A stretch of 64,000 bases of DNA from Lujinxingia sediminis. GTDB taxonomy: Bacteria; Myxococcota_A; Bradymonadia; Bradymonadales; Bradymonadaceae. The DNA is taken from assembly GCF_004005565.1 (NCBI RefSeq), contig NZ_SADD01000007.1, positions 1-64,000 on the forward strand, read 5' to 3'. A model generated the notes under the pieces. It ran no database searches, was not told where the DNA came from, and worked only from the letters and a program-made list of their open reading frames with translations. Below, one piece after another: positions 1 to 8,808 of this stretch; the stretch's first letter is position 1, and each line of letters opens with the position of its first letter. Position numbers and translations under genes: made by a program.

Positions 1-135
1 TTATCGCAGGCAAATGCCGGATGTTGCGTCGCAGGATACGAAAGTGTGGGGAGAGATGGCAGAACGACGAGCGATACTCAGGTGTGTGCTGCAGACGGGA
101 CTGCGAGAAAGGCGCGTGGTTACTGCACTTCAGGC

Positions 136-773
136 GACCCACGGTCAGTCACCGGAGTGACCCACGGTCACTTTTGTGAGTGTAACCCACGGTAATTTTA
201 TCGGGCGATATTGTTCGCACACAACACATGAAGTCCCCGACCGAGCAGCCCTGCACAGAAAGAAAAATGGCCAAACGCCACGACTGCCCACGGAACGAAT
301 ACCGTTGCCGTCAAGCCAGGAACCCACATTTGCGCCCTTACTATGCACCACCGGAACATTCGCTAAGCCCAGTACGAAATTAGCGCACCGGGCCACCTGC
401 GTACGCCGCTCTACTCCCGGGTTTACTGGACTTCATGTGACCACAGATCACTCCCTGACTCGACGCACGGTCATCTCAACAACCGACCCCGGTCATCTCA
501 ACAACCGACCCACGGTCGTCTCAACAACCGACCCACGGTCGTCTCAACAACCGACCCACGGTCATCTCAACAACCGACCCACGGTCGTCTCAACAACCGA
601 CCCACGGTCATCTCAACAACCGACCCACGGTCGTCTCAACAACCGACCCACGGTCATCTCAACACCGACCCACGGTCGTCTCAACAACCGACCCACGGTC
701 GTCTCAACAACCGACCCACGGTCATCTCAACGACTGACCCACGGTCGTCTCAACAACCGACCCACAGTCGTCC
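136..773. repeat. GACC-SWS-GGTC palindrome array A
   Basis: About 15 copies of an 11-bp inverted repeat (GACCCACGGTC and close variants). Two copies sit at 136 and 159 and one is degenerate near 184. A run from about 470 to 769 is spaced mostly 23 bp apart with the linker GTCTCAACAACC. The long open frame across it only reflects the repeat and is not treated as a gene. The array lies upstream of the 1200-3242 gene. Bases 1-135 hold no feature I can recognise. Confidence 0.9.
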
Positions 774-880
774 AAAAAACGCCCCGGGGACAGAGTATTC
801 TGGTCATTCGAAGTCCCGTCATTGCCATCGAAGTTTGGGTCAGGTCGAGCGATTGACGCTCACAATCTCCGCTACGTCCG

Positions 881-1055
881 CAGGCACTGTAGCTTGGAAG
901 CCAACGCCAACATCATCAACTTCTGACCTCGCCAGAGTGTGCTGGTAGTTCATGGCAGGTACTGTAGCTGGGAAGCCAACGCCAACATCATCAACTGGAA
1001 GCCAACGCCAACATCATCAACTTCTGACCTCGCCAGAGTGTGCTGGTAGTTCATG
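881..1055. repeat. Local segmental duplication upstream of the PDZ protein gene
   Basis: A block of about 73 bp (881-954) is repeated at 956-1055. Inside the second copy a 26-bp sub-block beginning GGAAGCCAACGCCAAC is itself doubled, so that sub-block occurs three times in all. Both copies end at TGGTAGTTCATG. The near identity points to recent duplication. No gene is evident in it. Confidence 0.85.
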
Positions 1056-1199
1056 CTGTGATCCCGCTGGCAGCCTTCCCTTGCTCGCTCAAAGCCTCAG
1101 CAGCGCCGTATTGCTACCACGCCTCACCCTGTTACACTTCCCACGGCCCCTGCCGGCGCCCCGGCGGGCGCACCAATCCTTACCGAACCTCAGGCACCT

Positions 1200-3242
1200 A
1201 TGACCTCCCTCCCTCCCCAAACGCGCCCCCTCCTCGGCGTCGCGCTGCTTCTGGGAGGACTCTGCCTCGCAGCCATTCTCGTCCGAAGCCTCTGGATTCA
1301 GGGGGATCAGCCCGTCAACATGATGGAAGACGCTCCTCATCACCTGACAGGCCGCGTGCTCTCGGAGGAGGGTCAACCGCTGGAGGGGGCCACGCTCCTT
1401 GCAGGCACGCTCACAACCAAAAGCGACGAGCGCGGACACTTCAAACTCAACCGAGACATCCTCACCGCGGCAGCCCACGCCGCTGCCGATGGCACAGTCC
1501 TCATCGACGCGATACACCCGGAGTATGTGCGCGGCGGAGTGGGAGAACTCGGAGCGATGAGACTCGACCTGAGTGAGAACTCCGCACAAGACACTGAATC
1601 CATTACACTTTTCATGCACCAACCCGCACGCCTGCGCGGACGCGTCACGCTGAATGGAGCGCCGGTTGCCGACGCCTCCATCGGACTCGCCTACACGGAA
1701 GCCCGCGGACTGGGGCAGGAGCCTCTCCTTCCACACACCCTCTCCGACCTCGCCCGTACCGACAGCCAGGGCCAATTCGCCCTCAATAACCTCGCAGCCG
1801 GTCGCGTCGCTGTCACCGTGGAGACTGACCTCCCCGAGTTTCCCTACGCGGAGAGCGCCGCGCTTCGCCTGACCCCGGGTGAGGACGGCGGGGAGGTGCA
1901 CATCGAGCTCCGACCCACCACCGCGCTCACAGGTGTCGTCTTCTCCGCTTCGGGTGACCCGCTCCCCGCCTCCGTTACCCTGAGCGGCACCCAGACCTCC
2001 CGTCGCGCCGCAACCTCAAGCACAGGCAGCTTCCGCTTCGACGACCTTCCCCCGGGGGACTACACCCTGAGCGCTGACGCCCCCGATCACTACCCTGATA
2101 CCCTGGGGCCCTTCACCGTAGAGACGGGGACTACCGCCTCCCACGACATTGTCCTGGAGCCGGCCCGGGGGCTCTTCGGGCGAGTTGTAGGGCCTGATGG
2201 CCAGCCGCAGCCTGGCTTTGTGATCGCCTCTTCCGCCAATGACACCCGCCGCCTTCGCGTCGGTGACGACGGACTCTTCAACTGGGAGTCCGCTCCCGAC
2301 ATGCCGTGGACGCTTCAGGCAACTTCCTCGGCCTATGCTCCCTCGGCTCGACAAAGCACGCGCCTCGGACAGCCCCTCACCCTGGAGCTTCGCCCCGGCG
2401 GGGAGTTGGCCGGAGTCGTCGTCGACAAGCGCGGTCAGCCGATGGCCTCCTACCAGATTGCCATCGCCGCGATGGACGTCCCCCCGCCCCACCCCTATGT
2501 CCCCGGCCGTATCAACACCGAGCAGGTTGAAACCTCCACCGGGCGATTTCGCATCGGTCCCCTCGCCCCCGGCTACTACGCGCTGGTGGCCCGCGCGCCG
2601 GGGCTCGCCCCGGTTACCTCCGAGCTCTTCGAGGTTCGCCCCGGGCGCACCACCGACCACATTCGTCTGCAACTTCTGGAGGGCGCGTCCATCGCAGGAG
2701 TGGTGCGCGACCACGAGAGCAAAGAGCCCATCGCCACAGCCTCGGTTACCCTGGTCGATCCTTCCCAGCGCCTGGCACCGCGCAACGCCATTGCGAACCC
2801 CTCCGGGTACTACGGCCTTAGTGAGCTTCCCGACGGACTGGTCACCCTCTACGTACGCGCCAACGGTTATGAGCCCGAACTCGTCGCAGGCATTGAACTT
2901 AAGAGTGGTGGGACGCTTACATACGACATCGAGCTCACCCCCACCGAGAACCCCGAACCCGCGCTGGCCTTCTACGGCATCGGTGCCAGCCTTCGCAGCC
3001 AGGCCAGCGACATCGTGGTGGTCAATGTTATGCCCGGCTCTTCCTCGGCCGAAGCCGGACTTCAGCCCGGCGACCGCATCCTGGCGGTCGACGAGCTTCC
3101 CACCCACCGCCTGAGCCTGCCCGACGTCATTGCGCGTATCCGCGGCCAGGCCGACACCCCGGTCAGCTTAAGCATTGCCCGCCCCGGCGAGGGCGAGTTT
3201 GTGGTGGACATTGCCCGCCGCCGCGTGCGAGTGCAGCGCTGA
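1200..3242 (+). CDS. Membrane-anchored carboxypeptidase-regulatory-domain and PDZ protein
   Basis: 680 aa. An N-terminal hydrophobic segment (about residues 11-31) probably anchors the protein in the inner membrane with the rest in the periplasm. The body is a chain of repeated beta-sandwich units of the carboxypeptidase regulatory-like type. Each has the pattern 'G-V-V/T-x-x-x-G-x-P-x-x-G/A' followed by 'T-x-x-x-G-x-F/Y', for example around residues 50-90, 150-205, 240-290, 400-460 and 495-545. The last about 80 residues form a PDZ domain ('SSAEAGLQPGDRILAVDELP'). Such proteins are common cell-surface or periplasmic scaffolds; the PDZ may dock a partner or protease. The ATG at 1200 gives a coherent signal anchor. 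Function is not known. Confidence 0.8.
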   Translation: MTSLPPQTRPLLGVALLLGGLCLAAILVRSLWIQGDQPVNMMEDAPHHLTGRVLSEEGQPLEGATLLAGTLTTKSDERGHFKLNRDILTAAAHAAADGTVLIDAIHPEYVRGGVGELGAMRLDLSENSAQDTESITLFMHQPARLRGRVTLNGAPVADASIGLAYTEARGLGQEPLLPHTLSDLARTDSQGQFALNNLAAGRVAVTVETDLPEFPYAESAALRLTPGEDGGEVHIELRPTTALTGVVFSASGDPLPASVTLSGTQTSRRAATSSTGSFRFDDLPPGDYTLSADAPDHYPDTLGPFTVETGTTASHDIVLEPARGLFGRVVGPDGQPQPGFVIASSANDTRRLRVGDDGLFNWESAPDMPWTLQATSSAYAPSARQSTRLGQPLTLELRPGGELAGVVVDKRGQPMASYQIAIAAMDVPPPHPYVPGRINTEQVETSTGRFRIGPLAPGYYALVARAPGLAPVTSELFEVRPGRTTDHIRLQLLEGASIAGVVRDHESKEPIATASVTLVDPSQRLAPRNAIANPSGYYGLSELPDGLVTLYVRANGYEPELVAGIELKSGGTLTYDIELTPTENPEPALAFYGIGASLRSQASDIVVVNVMPGSSSAEAGLQPGDRILAVDELPTHRLSLPDVIARIRGQADTPVSLSIARPGEGEFVVDIARRRVRVQR

Positions 3243-3312
3243 TTTTCGTTCGCTTTACAATGACTCGCAGTGCACGCCCGGACATTTTGCGGGCGACTTG
3301 AACGGAGCTTCC

Positions 3313-5211
3313 ATGATTCGCCATACCCTCCCCCCCGCCCCTTGCCCGGTCTCGTTGGACGACACACCGCGCCGATGGCTGCCCACCCCGGAGGCCCTGG
3401 TCGGCGCACTGGAGAGCAACATGGAGGCCGGTGAGCCCGCCGGCCTGCGCGCGCTGGCACCGCAGATGGGTGCCCCCGAGATCGATCTGACCGTGACCCC
3501 TCTGACCGCTCGCGCCACGATGCTGGGCGCGCTCAGCGGACGCGCCTTCTACCACCACGAGCTTCGCCTGCGCCAACCGATGCCCGAGCATCTCGAACCC
3601 GAACTCACCGTCTGGCAGGCCGGCACCACCCCCGAGTGGAGCGACGGGGTGCTGGCCGAGCCCAAGTATTTTTCGTTCTTTCAAGATGCCCCCTTTCCGG
3701 CGTTTAACCCCAACCACCGGCGCAAGTGGCGCGCTCACGAACTTCTGCACGGGGCTTCGAAGTTCTTCTGGCACCCACAGATGACCCGTTTTGAGCTCTA
3801 CGTAAGTGCCCGCCTCAATGAGCTTTTGCCGATCATCCACTGGTACGGCTTCGATGAGATCTTTCGTCCGCGCTGCGCAGAGCACCGTGGCAAGCTGCTC
3901 TACCGCGAGTTCTGCGCCTCCTGCGAGGCTCTGGCTCGACCCTACTGGGAGCTTGATCTGGCGTCCGAGCCCCAGCAACGCGCCTTAGGGATGGGCGCGG
4001 CCCACAACGCGCTGGAGCATCTGGAGAGTGAGTGGAGCGCCATCGTTCAGGAGATCGCCACCGGGCGACTGCACGCCACTCCCCGCGGCCGGCTTGACGC
4101 CTCCAGCGACGCGGTCGGCTACATGCGCGCCCACTGGAACCGGGTCACTGCCTGGTCGACCGGCTCCTGGGTGGAGCGCTTTCTGGTCGACGGCATCGAC
4201 TACTTCAGCACCCTTGACGCTCTTCTTCTCAACGTCGGGCAGGCCACCCAGGATCTCGTCTGCGGCACTCTGGAGGTCGACGAGCCCCTCTACCGCGCCC
4301 GCCGCACCCGTCGACAACTCCAGGACATCGCCTCCCGCGTGCTCGTGGCCATGGAATGGCTCGACCCGGAAAGCGCCGAGGGAGAGCGCGCTGAAGACGC
4401 GCTTGAACCTCACCTCGATGCGTTGGCCCGGGCGTGCGACGAGCTTCTCGAAGAACCCGACGACATCGACACCTGCGTGACTCCAGCACTGGAGAGCTTT
4501 GCCGCCTGCGCAAGGGCCTTCTCGGAGGTAGCGGAGCTCTTTCCCGAACCCATCGCCGAGAGCTTTCTGGGCTTTGGCTACCGCTTTCTCGACGCCGATA
4601 TCTTTGCCGAGGCCGGTTCCGCCCAGCTTGCTCAGGGCATCGAAGACGGCGCCCCCAAAACCTTTGCGATGCTCACCGACCCCCTCGACAGCGCCGTGGC
4701 CCTGACCCAGTGGCAGGGCTTCGATGAGACTGGCCGCCTTAGCGAGCGCGTTCATGGCTGGCTCAGCGCGCAACTTGGTGAGGATCACCCGCTCAGTGAG
4801 CAGGCCCGCTTTGAAGCCTTCGCCAACGCCGAGCCCCGCGCCGACCAGGAAGCCACACTCTTTGCCTCCCTTCCCGATGACCCCACCGATCTTCTGGAGG
4901 GTGGCGGCCGCCTTCGCCCCCACGCCACCTTGAGACGCTCACGATTCGCAGCCTCTCTCATCACCCACACCATCGGCCAAACGCTCCCCGAAGGCAGCGA
5001 CGACACCCAACTTCCAGTGGCCGCTGCCCTCGTCGAGGGGCAACTTCGCCTGATGGCTGAATCCGACGAGATCACGCGTATCCTCGACCACCTTCAGGCT
5101 GGCGAGGAGCGTTCCTACTGGTTGACCGAGGCGCTCTGCGAGCCGCTCTACGAACTTCTCGAAAACAGCCTGGTCTGCTGGCTGCCCGAGCCGCGGCGCG
5201 CCAGCCGCTGA
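3313..5211 (+). CDS. Hypothetical protein with HELLH motif
   Basis: 632 aa, family not recognised. The frame is open from 3175, but that would overlap the preceding gene. The ATG at 3313 has GGAG six bases upstream and is preferred. No signal peptide or membrane segment is seen, so it is probably cytoplasmic. An HELLH sequence at residues 142-146 is followed by 'ELYVSARLNELLP', a Cys/His-containing stretch ('RPRCAEH') and 'FCASCE'. HExxH plus a downstream Glu is the zinc-ligand layout of gluzincin-type metallopeptidases, but no other family signature supports this. The rest is acidic and alpha-helical. It lies 70 bp downstream of the PDZ protein gene in the same direction and may be co-transcribed with it. 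Confidence 0.7.
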   Translation: MIRHTLPPAPCPVSLDDTPRRWLPTPEALVGALESNMEAGEPAGLRALAPQMGAPEIDLTVTPLTARATMLGALSGRAFYHHELRLRQPMPEHLEPELTVWQAGTTPEWSDGVLAEPKYFSFFQDAPFPAFNPNHRRKWRAHELLHGASKFFWHPQMTRFELYVSARLNELLPIIHWYGFDEIFRPRCAEHRGKLLYREFCASCEALARPYWELDLASEPQQRALGMGAAHNALEHLESEWSAIVQEIATGRLHATPRGRLDASSDAVGYMRAHWNRVTAWSTGSWVERFLVDGIDYFSTLDALLLNVGQATQDLVCGTLEVDEPLYRARRTRRQLQDIASRVLVAMEWLDPESAEGERAEDALEPHLDALARACDELLEEPDDIDTCVTPALESFAACARAFSEVAELFPEPIAESFLGFGYRFLDADIFAEAGSAQLAQGIEDGAPKTFAMLTDPLDSAVALTQWQGFDETGRLSERVHGWLSAQLGEDHPLSEQARFEAFANAEPRADQEATLFASLPDDPTDLLEGGGRLRPHATLRRSRFAASLITHTIGQTLPEGSDDTQLPVAAALVEGQLRLMAESDEITRILDHLQAGEERSYWLTEALCEPLYELLENSLVCWLPEPRRASR

Positions 5212-5231
5212 AAAATACCGCACACCTAAAC

Positions 5232-5612
5232 GACCGTGGGTCGCGCGAACGCTACGTTCTATGCGGCCTATTGGCAGGTCATACCAGCACAACAAGGCGA
5301 CCGTGGGTCACCTCCACTTCGACCCTGGGTCACTTTTTGCCCCCTACGATACGACTCGAAAAAATCGACCCTGGGTCACTTCGAAGGTGACCCTGGGTCA
5401 CCTCAAACGCACCACAAAAATCGACCCTCGGTCATCTCAAGAGTGACCCTGGGTCGCCTCCAGCTCGACCCAGGGTCACTTTTTTGCCCCCCCGTATCCC
5501 CCCTCTTTTCGCCGCGAAAAATCGACCCAGGGTCACTTCAAAGGTGACCCTGGGTCACCTCAAACGCACCACAAAAATCGACCCACGGTCACCTCAAAGG
5601 TGACCGTGGGTC
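5232..5612. repeat. GACC-SWS-GGTC palindrome array B
   Basis: Twelve cores with centres at 5237, 5304, 5326, 5372, 5394, 5428, 5450, 5472, 5529, 5551, 5585 and 5607. Intervals are 67, 22, 46, 22, 34, 22, 22, 57, 22, 34 and 22 bp, all close to multiples of about 11. Part of the array (about 5359-5428) is duplicated at 5517-5585. It separates the 632-aa gene from the chemotaxis operon. Both CTG/CAG and GTG/CAC centres occur. Confidence 0.92.
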
Positions 5613-5791
5613 GCCTGAGATGCCGCATTTTCGCGCCCATCATACGCCCGCCTCCCCATGTCCCCCGTCCATGGAATCGCGTCCACCACGCCACTCTCCG
5701 CCCCATCGCACCTTGCCCGACGGCCCCCCCAACCTTATGCTACGGGCGGAGTTTCGGATTCCCACCGCCCACGCACCTTCCCCGGCCTTCT

Positions 5792-6352
5792 ATGGCAAGC
5801 GACGACACGAAAAGCCCCTCCGACTTCTCCGACCTGGTTGACCAGGCCGAGAGTCTCGACCCCTTCGCCTGGGATGACCTGCAAGATCAGGTGATCGATG
5901 AAGTCGCGACCATCCCGGTGGTCTGTTTTCGCTGCGGTGAGGATGACTTCGCTATCGACGGACAGTCCGTCCGCGAAATCGTCGGCCAACTGGAGACGAC
6001 ACCCCTTCCCGGTGCTCCCGGGCATATCCGCGGCATCGCTGTGTTGCGTCGCCAGGTCATCGGTGTGCTCGACTTAAGCACCTTTCTGGAGTCACAGAGC
6101 GCCGGCCCGGCCCTGGCCAGTCACACACGCCGCACACTCATTGTCGACACGCCGCACTACACCGTGGGCCTGGACGTCGACGAGGTCACCGGGCTTGATG
6201 AATGGCCCGAGCATCTGCTGCGCGAAGACGCCCTGCCCACCACCATCAAAGGCAGCACGCGCCGCTACGCCATTGGAGCACACCCCCTGGGAGAGGAGCT
6301 CTGCGTGCTCCTCGATATTGAGCGCCTCCTCGACGACGCTGCGGTCCGATGA
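5792..6352 (+). CDS. CheW-like chemotaxis coupling protein
   Basis: 186 aa. CheW-domain protein that would link a chemoreceptor to the histidine kinase CheA in the cytoplasmic signalling array. After an acidic N-terminal extension of about 45 residues comes the CheW beta-barrel pattern: 'FAIDGQSVREIVG', then 'GAPGHIRGIAVLRRQVIGVLDL'. The frame is open further upstream through the repeat array, but the ATG at 5792 is the first one that leaves the array behind and gives a normal CheW length. The gene overlaps the next one by 4 bp (ATGA), so the two are likely translationally coupled. It is the first gene of a four-gene chemosensory operon. Confidence 0.87.
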   Translation: MASDDTKSPSDFSDLVDQAESLDPFAWDDLQDQVIDEVATIPVVCFRCGEDDFAIDGQSVREIVGQLETTPLPGAPGHIRGIAVLRRQVIGVLDLSTFLESQSAGPALASHTRRTLIVDTPHYTVGLDVDEVTGLDEWPEHLLREDALPTTIKGSTRRYAIGAHPLGEELCVLLDIERLLDDAAVR

Positions 6353-6747
6353 GCACTGCCTCCCTCGACGCCCTCTTCTTTCGCTGCGGCACCGCCACAC
6401 TCTGCGTGGAACTGAGATTTGTCAGCAGTGTGCTCGCCCCGGAGAATGTCGCCATGACCGTGCTCGATCCACGACCTCACCTGGGAATGACCCCCACCGA
6501 GCACGGTATGGTCGGACTTCTCGACCTTCCCGGACCGCCGGTGGCCCTCTACCTGGGCACCGTGCTCGGCACCTTCCCGCTGGCGCCGCGCGACCTGCTC
6601 CCCCTTCCGGGCTGGCTGCGCGGGGCTCTTCCCCCCATCCTGCGCCCCGCCGTCACGCTCCTCGACGGTAAGGTTGTGTGGCTTCTTGATCTCGATACAC
6701 TCAGCAGCGCCCCTCTCGCTCCCATCTCCGGCGAAAGGGCATATTGA
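6349..6747 (+). CDS. Second, short CheW-like protein
   Basis: 132 aa. Shares the overall CheW layout ('TLCVELRFVSSVLAP', then 'MVGLLDLPGPPVALYLGTVLG', then a late strand 'VTLLDGKVVWLLDLDTL') but is divergent and slightly shorter than a typical CheW (about 150 aa). It probably acts as an alternative coupling or competing scaffold subunit. The start overlaps the stop of the preceding CheW gene (ATGA), and the MCP gene follows after 33 bp with AAGG before its ATG. Identification rests partly on this operon position. Confidence 0.72.
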   Translation: MSTASLDALFFRCGTATLCVELRFVSSVLAPENVAMTVLDPRPHLGMTPTEHGMVGLLDLPGPPVALYLGTVLGTFPLAPRDLLPLPGWLRGALPPILRPAVTLLDGKVVWLLDLDTLSSAPLAPISGERAY

Positions 6748-6780
6748 GCTGCGCGCAGCTCTCTCCTACGAAGGTCTACC

Positions 6781-8808
6781 ATGTTGCTGTGGAAAAAAGT
6801 CGGCATCTACATCGCCACCCTGACGCTGATCGGCGTGGGCGTGCTGGCGTTTCACGGCCATATCTTTACCGCCGTGCTACTCGTGTTGGCGGGCGTGGCC
6901 ACCATCGCCTTCACCCGCCGGTCGCTTGCTACCTTAAGCGACATCACCGCGGTGGTGGAGTCGATCGCCGAGGGCAACCTGCGCTCAGCTCACCTTCCTG
7001 CTGATCCCCATAGCGAAGTCGGCCGACTGGCCGGCGCCACCAACCGCATGCTCGACGAGCTCAACGCCATCAGCCGCCACGCCGACGAATTGGCTGCCGG
7101 CCGTATCGGCATCATCGAACATGAGGCGATGCTCTTGCGCTCGGGCAAACTCTCCGACGTCGATCTTCCCCTGCCCCGCGGTGCGGGCAAGCTCGGCCGA
7201 AGCTTTCACAGCCTCACCAATCAGATGCGCCGTCTCACCGTGCAGGCCCGCGTGATCTCCCGCGACCAGCTCACCTCCCCGCTACTCGATGAACGCGTTC
7301 CGGGAGAGCTTGGCGAGGCCTTTGGTGCGATGGTCAAAAACCTCCGCCAGCTCTCCGAGCGTGCCCGCCAGATCGCCGACGGTGACCTCACCACCACCAC
7401 CGCCGAGAGCGAAGGTGACTTGAGTTCGGCCTTTAACCAGATGGTGCTCAGTCTCAATGAGCTCGTGCGCGAGATCGTCTCCACCGCGCTTAACGTCTCC
7501 ACCGCCGCAGAAGAGATCCTCGTGGTGCTCCGCGACCAGGAGCTCGCCGCCTCTCACCAGGCCAGCGGCGTCGAGGAAACCCAGCGCACCATGGAAACCC
7601 TGCTCTCCTCGGCTCGAAAGATCGCTGAGAGCGCGCAGACCGTCTTCAAATCCGCCGAAAAAACCCAGGCCAACAACCGCACCGTCGGCGAGCGCATCGG
7701 GGAGCTGAAGTCGCACACGGTGCGCATCACCGAGATTCTGGAGGTGATCAAAGCCATCGCCGACCGCTCCGACCTGCTGGCGCTCAACGCCTCCCTGGAG
7801 GGCATGCGCGCCGGTGAGGCCGGTAAGGGCTTTGCTCTGGTGGCCGCTGAGATGCGTCGACTTGCGGAAAACATCAAAGAGTCCGTCAGCGATATCAAAC
7901 TTCTCGTCAGCGACATCCGCGAGTCCTCGCTGGCAAGCGTCATGGCCACCGAGGAGGGCTCGCGCCTCTCGGAGCGCACCACAGAGACCTCGTTGAAGAT
8001 CTCGCTGATCACCCAGCAGCAGCAATCGGGCACCGAGCAGGTCACCCAGTCGATGGACGAGCTCTCGCACCTGATCAACCAGGGCGTCGCCGGTACCCGT
8101 CAGGTCACCACCGCCGCCCGGGAGCTGCACAACGCCTCGGAGAGTCTCCGCCATATCGTCGAGAAGTTCCGAGTCATGGAAACCGACGCCTCGTCGTCCT
8201 CCCAACGCCCCACCCGCAAGCCAACCCGAACCATCCCCGGCCGCGCAACCAGCCCGCTGCCCTCGGTCGACGCCGACGCAGATCTCTCAAACCCCGCTTC
8301 GACCGACCGATCCCGCGAGTTCTCGGCCGACCGCTCCTCAGAGCTCTCACACCCCGCTCCGGCCGACCTCTCCCGTGAGCTCCCCGCCGACCGCTCCGCC
8401 GAAGGTGACATCGCCCGCGCTCGACCGCTCCGAAAGGCCTCCCGCAACCAGATCGAGACCCCGGTGGGCTTCAACGGAAACCTCTCCGACGTCCCCACCG
8501 ACCGACAGCCCCGCCGCATCGTCGAGCTCGCTGCAAAAAGCGCCCAGGAGGCACCGACCATCGAGTTCAGTGCTGCCATCGCCGAAGACGACGCCTTCTT
8601 CCAGGACCTGCTCAACGCCCGCGAAGACTCCGCCGCACACCCGAAATCTGACGCCGAGGACGGTGCCGACTCCGACCGATCCCGCGAGTTCGATACCATC
8701 GCCCGCCAGATCGCCGACGAGGACAGCGAAAGCCAGCCCGAGAGCGACGGCATCCACAACGAGAACACCTCGCCCGTCATCGGCGATGAGGAGTCGGAGC
8801 CCTCATGA
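6781..8808 (+). CDS. Methyl-accepting chemotaxis protein without a large sensor domain
   Basis: 675 aa. Two N-terminal hydrophobic segments (about residues 7-24 and 28-46) form a hairpin with almost no periplasmic loop. A HAMP-like region follows (about 50-100), then a second HAMP-like unit around 'ARQIADGDLTTTTAESEGDL' (about residue 200). The coiled-coil signalling domain has its hairpin tip near residues 320-350 ('ADRSDLLALNASLEGMRAGE', resembling the MCP consensus with E-to-L and I-to-L changes). A disordered Ser/Arg/Glu-rich tail of about 200 residues contains imperfect 'DRSREFSADRSSE'-type repeats. Input must come from the membrane, the cytoplasm or partners, as in Frz/Pil-type systems. 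The stop overlaps the cheA start. Confidence 0.9.
   Translation: MLLWKKVGIYIATLTLIGVGVLAFHGHIFTAVLLVLAGVATIAFTRRSLATLSDITAVVESIAEGNLRSAHLPADPHSEVGRLAGATNRMLDELNAISRHADELAAGRIGIIEHEAMLLRSGKLSDVDLPLPRGAGKLGRSFHSLTNQMRRLTVQARVISRDQLTSPLLDERVPGELGEAFGAMVKNLRQLSERARQIADGDLTTTTAESEGDLSSAFNQMVLSLNELVREIVSTALNVSTAAEEILVVLRDQELAASHQASGVEETQRTMETLLSSARKIAESAQTVFKSAEKTQANNRTVGERIGELKSHTVRITEILEVIKAIADRSDLLALNASLEGMRAGEAGKGFALVAAEMRRLAENIKESVSDIKLLVSDIRESSLASVMATEEGSRLSERTTETSLKISLITQQQQSGTEQVTQSMDELSHLINQGVAGTRQVTTAARELHNASESLRHIVEKFRVMETDASSSSQRPTRKPTRTIPGRATSPLPSVDADADLSNPASTDRSREFSADRSSELSHPAPADLSRELPADRSAEGDIARARPLRKASRNQIETPVGFNGNLSDVPTDRQPRRIVELAAKSAQEAPTIEFSAAIAEDDAFFQDLLNAREDSAAHPKSDAEDGADSDRSREFDTIARQIADEDSESQPESDGIHNENTSPVIGDEESEPS

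Noticed and set aside
470-769. GACC arrays as possible CRISPR
   Set aside because: Repeats of 11 bp with 11-12-bp linkers that are nearly identical to each other; no unique spacers and no cas genes.
176-856. 226-codon frame over array A
   Set aside because: The translation is just the repeat read through ('TTDPRSSQQPTHG'), with frame kept by chance; no ribosome-binding site.
5232-5612. GACC cores as ordinary transcription terminators
   Set aside because: Stems of only four or five pairs with three-base loops and no T-runs; arrays also occur in a divergent gap.
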